Part shown: positions 58,657-64,000 of the stretch, piece after piece
How positions within the stretch are numbered: the stretch's first letter is position 1
How the letters are laid out: each line of letters opens with the position of its first letter
Assembly (NCBI GenBank): GCA_044220635.1
Contig: JBGAQP010000020.1
Span: 1-64,000, forward strand
From: JBGAQP01 sp044220635
Lineage (GTDB): Bacteria; Pseudomonadota; Gammaproteobacteria; Burkholderiales; Usitatibacteraceae
Reading direction: 5' to 3'
Length of the DNA stretch: 64,000 nucleotides
Position numbers and translations under genes: made by a program
The notes under the pieces: model-generated
The model's database searches: none
What the model was told of the DNA's origin: nothing
The model's input: only the letters and a program-made list of their open reading frames with translations

Positions 58657-59022
58657 GTGAATCCCTACGCCGTATTCCTCCTGTACATGGTCGCGATCCT
58701 CAGCGTGGTCGCGCTCATGCTGCTGCTCAACCGCGTGCTCGGTCCCAAGCCCGCGCCCACCGAGACCAAGCTCGAGCCCTTCGAGTGCGGCGCCACGGTG
58801 ATCGACCCGCTGAACGTGAAGGCGGTGCCGATCAAGTACTACGCGCTCGCCATCGTCTTCATCCTCTTCGACCTGGAGACCGTGTTCCTGATCCTCTGGG
58901 CGCTGGGGGCGCAGCCGGTCACCGGCTTCATGCTCTTCACCTTCGCGGTGTTCATCGCGCTCCTCGTGCTGATCCTCGCCTACGTCTACAAGGCGAAGCT
59001 GATCGAGGGTCTCACCCAGTGA
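58657..59022 (+). CDS. nuoA: NADH-quinone oxidoreductase subunit A
   Basis: This is a small complex I membrane subunit, 121 residues with three helices (about 5-25, 64-86, 90-112). The conserved loop KLEPFECGATVIDPLNVKAV and KYYALAIVFILFDLETVFL are diagnostic (Cys of ND3-type loop, and the acidic residues in helix 2). It starts at GTG 58657. It overlaps nuoB as GTGA. First gene of the nuo operon, 115 bases after the amidohydrolase gene. Confidence 0.95.
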   Translation: MNPYAVFLLYMVAILSVVALMLLLNRVLGPKPAPTETKLEPFECGATVIDPLNVKAVPIKYYALAIVFILFDLETVFLILWALGAQPVTGFMLFTFAVFIALLVLILAYVYKAKLIEGLTQ

Positions 59023-59525
59023 ACGCGAGGACGATCCCCATCCGCGCCGAATCGGGCGCCTTCGAGTACCTGACGACGAAGAAGGACGAGCTCGTCGGCT
59101 GGGCGCGCAAGTTCTCGCTCTTCCCGTATCCCTTCGTCACCGCCTGCTGCGCCATGGAGTTCATGGCGGTGAGCTCCACCCCCTACGACACGGACCGCTT
59201 CGGGGCGGCGCTGCCGCGCTTCTCGCCGCGGCAGTCGGACCTGCTGATGGTGGTGGGCACCGTGAGCCACAAGCAGGCGCCGGTCCTGCGCAAGGTCTAC
59301 GAGCAGATGTGCGAGCCCAAGTGGGTCATGGCCTTCGGCGTGTGCGCCACGAGCGGCGGCTTCTACCAGAACTACGCGGCCGTCCCGGGCATCGACCGGA
59401 TCGTGCCGGTGGACATCTACATCCCCGGCTGCCCCCCGCGCCCCGAAATGGTGATCGACGGGATCATGCGGCTGCAGGACAAGATCGCCCGCTCCGAGCA
59501 CCTCATCCTCAACGACCGGTTCTGA
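59019..59525 (+). CDS. nuoB: NADH-quinone oxidoreductase subunit B
   Basis: This is the complex I subunit that holds the terminal [4Fe-4S] cluster N2, 168 residues. The ligands are the tandem Cys pair in VTACCAMEFM, the Cys in FGVCATSGG and that in IPGCPPRPEM. The start is GTG 59019, coupled to nuoA by a GTGA overlap. It passes electrons to quinone at the NuoD interface. Confidence 0.97.
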   Translation: MNARTIPIRAESGAFEYLTTKKDELVGWARKFSLFPYPFVTACCAMEFMAVSSTPYDTDRFGAALPRFSPRQSDLLMVVGTVSHKQAPVLRKVYEQMCEPKWVMAFGVCATSGGFYQNYAAVPGIDRIVPVDIYIPGCPPRPEMVIDGIMRLQDKIARSEHLILNDRF

Positions 59526-59529
59526 GGCC

Positions 59530-60003
59530 ATGTCCGCGGCGATCTTCGACTCCGTGCGATCCGTCCTGTCCGACACCGTGGAAGAGGCATCCGTCTCGCA
59601 CGGGACCCTCGTCCTCGCGGTGGCCCCCGGCGAGATCCTGCCGACGGCCATGCGCCTCAAGGGCGATTTCGGCTTCGACCTCTTCCTCGACGTGACCGCG
59701 GTCGACTGGCCCGCGCGCGAGCCCCGCTTCGACGTCGTCTGGCACTTCTATTCCACGAAGCACCACGTGCGCGTGCGCGTGAAGGCGCGCGTGGGCGCGG
59801 CCGACCCCACGGTCGACTCGCTCGTCGCGCTCTACGGCGCGGCGGGCTTCATGGAGCGCGAGTGCCACGAGATGTACGGCATCGAGTTCCGCGGCAACCC
59901 GGACCTGCGCCCGATCCTGCTCTACGAGGGCTTCGCGGGCCACCCCCTGCGCAAGGACTATCCCAAGCAGCAGGAGCAGCCCCTCATCGCCTACCGCGAC
60001 TGA
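59530..60003 (+). CDS. nuoC: NADH-quinone oxidoreductase subunit C
   Basis: This is the 30-kDa-type hydrophilic subunit, 157 residues, shorter than the 190-200 residues common in betaproteobacteria because the C-terminus ends soon after the signature. The signature ERECHEMYGIEFRGNPDLRP is complete. It is a separate gene and is not fused to nuoD. It lies 4 bases after nuoB and 2 bases before nuoD. Confidence 0.94.
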   Translation: MSAAIFDSVRSVLSDTVEEASVSHGTLVLAVAPGEILPTAMRLKGDFGFDLFLDVTAVDWPAREPRFDVVWHFYSTKHHVRVRVKARVGAADPTVDSLVALYGAAGFMERECHEMYGIEFRGNPDLRPILLYEGFAGHPLRKDYPKQQEQPLIAYRD

Positions 60004-60005
60004 CG

Positions 60006-61223
60006 ATGGACCAGCGGCTCCCGAACCCCGTCCGGCCGGCCTTCGAGAAGCTCGAGGACGAGGGCGCGGTCATCGTCAACATCGGCCCCTCGCACCCGGC
60101 GACCCACGGCACGGTCCAGATCATCGCCGCGCTCTCGGGCGAGAAGGTGCTGCGCGCGGACGTGCACTGCGGGTACCTGCACCGCGGCTTCGAGAAGGAG
60201 TGCGAGTCCCACACCTGGGCGAACCTCATCCCCTACGTGGACCGCCTCAACTACTGCTCGGCGCTCATCAACAACTTCGCCTACTGCGAGGCGGTCGAGA
60301 AGCTGATGGGCGTGGAGATCACGCCCCGCGCGAAGTACCTGCGCACGCTGCTCTCGGAATACTCGCGCATCGTCGACCACCTCACCTGCATCGCCGCGGG
60401 CCTGATGGAGCTGGGCGCGATGACCGCCTTCCTCTACCTCGTGACGCTCCGCGACTGGATGTACGAGCACCTCGCCGACCTCACGGGCGCGCGCGTGACC
60501 TACACCTACGGGCGCATCGGCGGGCTCGCCCGCGACCTTCCCCAAGGCTGGCTCGAGCGCCTCGAGGAGATCCTCGTCGAGTACGACGAGTTCACCGGCC
60601 GCGTGCACGGCCTCGTGGACCGCAACCGCATCTTCATCGACCGCATGCGCGACGTCGGCTGCCTCACGAGCGCCGAGGCGCTGAACTGGGGCTACACGGG
60701 CCCGATCCTGCGCTCGACCGGCGTGCCGAGGGACCTCCGGAAGGACACGCCCTACCTCGCCTACGCCGAGCTCGACTTCGAGGTCCCCGTGGGCATCAAG
60801 GGCGACAACTACGACCGCTACTACGTGCGCATGCGCGAGATGGACGAGTCGGTGCACATGATCCGCCAGCTCGTCGAGCGGCTCCCGGCCGGGCCCCTGT
60901 GCGTGGACGACCGGCGCTGCACGCTGCCCCCGAAGGAGCTCGTCTACACCGAGATCGAGTCCCTCATCAACCACTTCAAGCTGATCATGGAAGGCCCCCA
61001 GGTGCCCGCGGGCGAGGTGTACTCGGCCCACGAGTCGCCCAACGGGGAGCTGGGCTTCTACCTCGTCGCCACCGGCGGCGGCACGCCCTGGAAGGTGCAC
61101 GTGCGCTCGCCGAGCTTCGTGCACATGGGCGGCGCGCACCGCATGCTCGAGGGCTACCAGCTCGCCGACATCGTGCCCACCTTCGGCTCGATCAACATGA
61201 TCGGCGGGGAGTGCGATCGGTGA
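60006..61223 (+). CDS. nuoD: NADH-quinone oxidoreductase subunit D
   Basis: This is the 49-kDa-type subunit forming the quinone pocket with NuoB, 405 residues. The quinone-site NIGPSHPATHGT lies near residue 21-33 and the hydrogenase-derived GYLHRGFEK, SEYSRIVDHLTCI and SIDIV-type end (IVPTFGSINMIGGECDR) are present. The ATG at 60006 follows nuoC by 2 bases; the stop overlaps nuoE (GTGA). Confidence 0.97.
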   Translation: MDQRLPNPVRPAFEKLEDEGAVIVNIGPSHPATHGTVQIIAALSGEKVLRADVHCGYLHRGFEKECESHTWANLIPYVDRLNYCSALINNFAYCEAVEKLMGVEITPRAKYLRTLLSEYSRIVDHLTCIAAGLMELGAMTAFLYLVTLRDWMYEHLADLTGARVTYTYGRIGGLARDLPQGWLERLEEILVEYDEFTGRVHGLVDRNRIFIDRMRDVGCLTSAEALNWGYTGPILRSTGVPRDLRKDTPYLAYAELDFEVPVGIKGDNYDRYYVRMREMDESVHMIRQLVERLPAGPLCVDDRRCTLPPKELVYTEIESLINHFKLIMEGPQVPAGEVYSAHESPNGELGFYLVATGGGTPWKVHVRSPSFVHMGGAHRMLEGYQLADIVPTFGSINMIGGECDR

Positions 61224-61708
61224 AGCACCTCATCGCCGAGTTCGAGAAGTGGAAGAAGCGCTACCCCGCGGGCTTCGAGTCCTCCCTCGTGCTGCCGTGC
61301 CTCAGGCGCATCCAGGAGGAGCGCGGCTACGTCGCCGACGAGGACATCGCCGCGCTCGTCGAGTACCTCGCCGTGCCCCGCTCGCAGGTCGAGTCGGTCC
61401 TCTCCTACTACACGCAGTTTCGCAGGAAGCCCATCGGCCGCTGGCACCTGCAGGCCTGCCGCAACGTCGCCTGCTCCATGCGCGGCTCCGAGGGCGTGCT
61501 CGCGCACCTCTCGAGGAAGCTCGGCATCGAGCCCGGCCAGACCACGCCCGACGGGCGCTTCACGCTCTCGGAGGTGGAGTGCCTCGGCTCCTGCGGCACC
61601 GCCCCGGTGGTCATGGTGAACGACGCCTACCACGAGAACATGGGCCCCGAGGCCCTCGACCGGCTGATCGAGGGCTGCGTGGCCGCGGATCGGGCCGGGG
61701 GGAAATGA
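61220..61708 (+). CDS. nuoE: NADH-quinone oxidoreductase subunit E
   Basis: This is the 24-kDa-type subunit, 162 residues, carrying the [2Fe-2S] cluster N1a: two cysteines in CRNVACSMRG and two in ECLGSCGTAP, a thioredoxin-like fold. It starts at GTG (GTGA overlap with nuoD) and ends overlapping the nuoF ATG. Together with NuoF and NuoG it forms the NADH-oxidising module. Confidence 0.96.
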   Translation: MKHLIAEFEKWKKRYPAGFESSLVLPCLRRIQEERGYVADEDIAALVEYLAVPRSQVESVLSYYTQFRRKPIGRWHLQACRNVACSMRGSEGVLAHLSRKLGIEPGQTTPDGRFTLSEVECLGSCGTAPVVMVNDAYHENMGPEALDRLIEGCVAADRAGGK

Positions 61709-63006
61709 CCATGCCCGGCCGCCCGATCCTCATGAACTTCCCGGTCACGGCGACCTCGCACACGCTCGCCGACTACCGCGCGCGCGGCGGCTACGCGACC
61801 ATCGGCAAGGCGCTCGACTCCATGACGCCGGCGGACGTGACCAAGGTCGTCACGGACTCGGGCCTGCTCGGCCACGGCGGCGCCGCCTTCCCCGTGGGAC
61901 GCAAGTGGTCCGTGGTGAAGCTCGACGACGGGCAGCCGCACTACCTGTGCTGCAACGCCGACGAGGGCGAGCCCGGCACCTTCAAGGACCGCTGGATCCT
62001 CGAGCACGCGCCGCACCTTCTGATCGAGTCGATGCTGCTCGCCTCCTTCGCGCTGCAGGTGCGCAACGCCTTCGTCTACATCCGGGGCGAGTTCGACCTG
62101 CCCTTCCGCCGCATCCAGGGCGCGATCGACGAGGCGTACGAGGCGGGGCTGCTGGGCGAGAAGGCCCTGGGCCGCGATTTCGCGCTCGACATCGTCGTCT
62201 ACCGGGGCGCGGGCTCCTACGTGTGCGGCGAGGCCTCGGCGCTGATCACCTCGATCGAGGGCAAGCGCGGCTATCCGCGCAACCGCCCGCCGCGGCTCAC
62301 GGTGCGCGGACTCTACCAGCGCCCGACCGTCATCAACAACGTCGAGACGCTCGCCAACGTCACGAACATCGTCGCCAACGGGGCGGAAGCCTTCCGCAAG
62401 CTCGGCACCGCGAAGAGCCCGGGCACGCAGCTCGTCTCGGTCTCCGGGCACATCGTGAAGCCCGGCGTCTACGAGGTCGAGTACGGCTACCCCTGGGCGA
62501 AGTTCCTCTACGAGGACTGCGGCGGGATCCTGGGCGGCAAGCCGCTCAAGTGCGTGATCCCCGGCGGGATCTCCACCAAGGTCGTCACCCGGGCCGACGT
62601 CGAGGCGGCCACGCTCGACAACGAGTCGCTCAAGAAGCTCGGCTCCTCCATGGGCTCTGGCGGCATGGTCGTGATCGCCGAAGGAACCTGCATGGTGCGG
62701 CTCCTGCAGGTGCTGCTGCGCTTCTACCACCACGAGTCCTGCGGCCAGTGCACGCCCTGCCGCGAGGGCATGGGCTGGATGCACCGGATCATCGACCGCA
62801 TCGTCGCGGGCGACGGCCGCCCCGGGGATCTCGACCGCCTGATCGCGATCTCGGAGGCGAACGACGGCACCACGATCTGCGGGATGGGCGATGCCGCGGG
62901 CTACGCGACGCTCGGCTTCCTCGACAAGTACCGCGACGAGTTCGAGCACTTCATCGCCCACAAGCGCTCGCGCTTCGACGGCCGTCTCGAGGTGGCCCTT
63001 GCCTGA
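61705..63006 (+). CDS. nuoF: NADH-quinone oxidoreductase subunit F
   Basis: This is the 51-kDa-type NADH- and FMN-binding subunit, 433 residues. The NADH/FMN motif GLLGHGGAAFPVGRKW and CNADEGEPGTFKDR are complete; the N3 [4Fe-4S] cysteines are in ESCGQCTPCREG plus a later Cys in TTICGMGDA. The ATG at 61705 overlaps the nuoE stop (ATGA); a second ATG lies two codons on. A G-rich ribosome site precedes both. Confidence 0.97.
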   Translation: MTMPGRPILMNFPVTATSHTLADYRARGGYATIGKALDSMTPADVTKVVTDSGLLGHGGAAFPVGRKWSVVKLDDGQPHYLCCNADEGEPGTFKDRWILEHAPHLLIESMLLASFALQVRNAFVYIRGEFDLPFRRIQGAIDEAYEAGLLGEKALGRDFALDIVVYRGAGSYVCGEASALITSIEGKRGYPRNRPPRLTVRGLYQRPTVINNVETLANVTNIVANGAEAFRKLGTAKSPGTQLVSVSGHIVKPGVYEVEYGYPWAKFLYEDCGGILGGKPLKCVIPGGISTKVVTRADVEAATLDNESLKKLGSSMGSGGMVVIAEGTCMVRLLQVLLRFYHHESCGQCTPCREGMGWMHRIIDRIVAGDGRPGDLDRLIAISEANDGTTICGMGDAAGYATLGFLDKYRDEFEHFIAHKRSRFDGRLEVALA

Positions 63007-64000
63007 GATCTTCTTCGACGGCAGGCCCTATCCCGCCGAGAAGGGCCAGACCGTGATGCAGGCGGCCGCGGCCAACGGCGTCTACATCCCCTACTTCTGC
63101 TGGCACCCGCACCTTTCGGTGGCGGGCAACTGCCGCATCTGCGTGGTCGAGGTCGAGGACGAGAAGGGCGGCAACTGGATCGAGATCGCCTGCAACATGC
63201 CGGTATCGGACGGCATGCGCATCCTCACGGACTCCGAAGGCGTGCGCGCACGGCGCAGGCAGACGATGGAGTTCATCACCCTCAACCACCCGGTCGACTG
63301 CGGCATCTGCGACAAGGCGGGCGAGTGCCTGCTGCAGGACCACCACTACGCGCACAACGGCGCCCCTTCGGTCTCGACGGTGCCCAAGGTCCACGCGACC
63401 AAGTTCCACGACCTGAGCGAGCGGATCTTCATCGACAACGAGCGCTGCATCGTGTGCCTGCGCTGCACGCGCTTCACCGCGGAGGTCTCGAAGTCCCACG
63501 GCCTGTGCATCCAGAACCGCGGCGACCACTCGCTCGTGCGCGCGACCGAGGACGGCGCCTTCGGCCGCGACGCCTACTCGGACAACGTGATCGACCTCTG
63601 CCCGGTGGGGGCGCTCCTTTCGAAGGACAACCTCTACAGGGCGCGCGTCTGGTACACGAAGCCCACGCCCCAGGTCTGCCCGGGGTGCGAGCGCGGCTGC
63701 ACGGTGAACTTCTGGCACCGCAAGCCCGAGTGGAAGCTGAACGCCCTCGATCCCCGGCAGAACGCCGCGATCGTGCGCATCACCCCGCTCGAGAACCCGA
63801 AGGTGAACGGCGCCTGGATCTGCAACCAGGGTCGCGACATGGCCCGGGTGCTCGAGAGGGAGCGCGCCGCCGAGGCGATGCTCCGCGGCCGCCCGGTCGC
63901 GCTCGAAGCCGCGATCCAGGAGGCGGGCTCGCTCATCCTGCAGGCGAAGCGCCCCGTGGCGCTCGTCTCGAGCTGGGGCTCCAACGAGGAGCTCGCCGCG
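62999..64000 (+). CDS. nuoG: NADH-quinone oxidoreductase subunit G (3' truncated by window)
   Basis: This is the 75-kDa-type subunit; 334 codons are visible and the frame stays open to the window edge. The TTG at 62999 overlaps the nuoF stop and gives the expected N-terminus (LPEIFFDGRPYPAEKGQTV). It has the N1b [2Fe-2S] cysteines (YFCWHPHLSVAGNCRIC), the His/Cys-ligated cluster region (NHPVDCGICDKAGECLLQDH), the CIVCLRC and LCPVGAL cysteines, then the molybdopterin-like domain with CPGCERGC and a later Cys in GAWICNQGRD, the extra N7 cluster seen in E. coli. The gene continues outside. Confidence 0.94.
   Translation, partial: MPEIFFDGRPYPAEKGQTVMQAAAANGVYIPYFCWHPHLSVAGNCRICVVEVEDEKGGNWIEIACNMPVSDGMRILTDSEGVRARRRQTMEFITLNHPVDCGICDKAGECLLQDHHYAHNGAPSVSTVPKVHATKFHDLSERIFIDNERCIVCLRCTRFTAEVSKSHGLCIQNRGDHSLVRATEDGAFGRDAYSDNVIDLCPVGALLSKDNLYRARVWYTKPTPQVCPGCERGCTVNFWHRKPEWKLNALDPRQNAAIVRITPLENPKVNGAWICNQGRDMARVLERERAAEAMLRGRPVALEAAIQEAGSLILQAKRPVALVSSWGSNEELAA

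Noticed and set aside
58640..58660. Six-residue upstream frame (MAGHEK) overlapping the nuoA GTG
   Set aside because: Could couple translation to nuoA, but there is no clear ribosome site and the frame is the end of a shadow.

Overview
The window is 64 kb of GC-rich, densely packed bacterial chromosome. It looks betaproteobacterial. The evidence is the order thrS-infC-rpmI-rplT-pheS-pheT-ihfA-merR, a gcvTHP operon under a tandem glycine riboswitch, a nuo operon with separate nuoC and nuoD, and the family-level character of the proteins. The genus cannot be fixed by reading alone. I see no prophage, insertion sequence, CRISPR array or integron. Mobile traces are limited to palindromic repeats and a duplicated tRNA 3' end.

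Left part (1-17.7 kb): the end of a glutamate/aspartate ABC importer (gltJ-gltK-gltL); an unknown anchored protein and a DUF167 protein; a histone-deacetylase-like hydrolase and a small secreted protein; a MoxR / DUF58 / transglutaminase operon; a SEC-C-TPR-glycosyltransferase-like protein; the surE-pcm-nlpD stress cluster, without rpoS after it; an M13 metallopeptidase; and a dehydrogenase pair (SDR plus acyl-CoA dehydrogenase) followed by a six-helix membrane protein.

Middle (17.7-37.8 kb): the glycine cleavage operon (gcvT-gcvH-gcvP, leftward) with its riboswitch and terminator; NAD-malic enzyme; tRNA-Pro(GGG); the leftward translation operon from thrS to the MerR regulator, in which infC appears to start at AUA; then a compact nickel regulon. 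That regulon comprises NikR, a TonB-dependent receptor and a NiCoT permease. Both transport genes carry a NikR-type dyad with 16-base spacing over the promoter -10 region. A two-subunit CoA-transferase and tRNA-Val(GAC) follow, and the tRNA 3' end is exactly duplicated 136 bp away.

Right part (37.8-64 kb): a GNAT protein; an unusual voltage-sensor-like/CorA fusion; a periplasmic binding protein fused to rhodanese; RlmI; a macro-domain protein; a TPR-GGDEF diguanylate cyclase next to relA (two second-messenger enzymes 7 bp apart). Next is a four-gene Anbu locus (ATP-grasp, alpha-E, Anbu protease, transglutaminase/DUF2126 fusion), probably a peptide-ligation and degradation system. Then come a small periplasmic protein, a triple beta/gamma-crystallin protein, a secreted intradiol-dioxygenase-like protein, a coupled TrpB2/M20 amidohydrolase pair, and the start of the complex I operon nuoA-G, which is cut by the window end. 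Many neighbouring genes overlap by 4 bases (ATGA or GTGA), indicating translational coupling.
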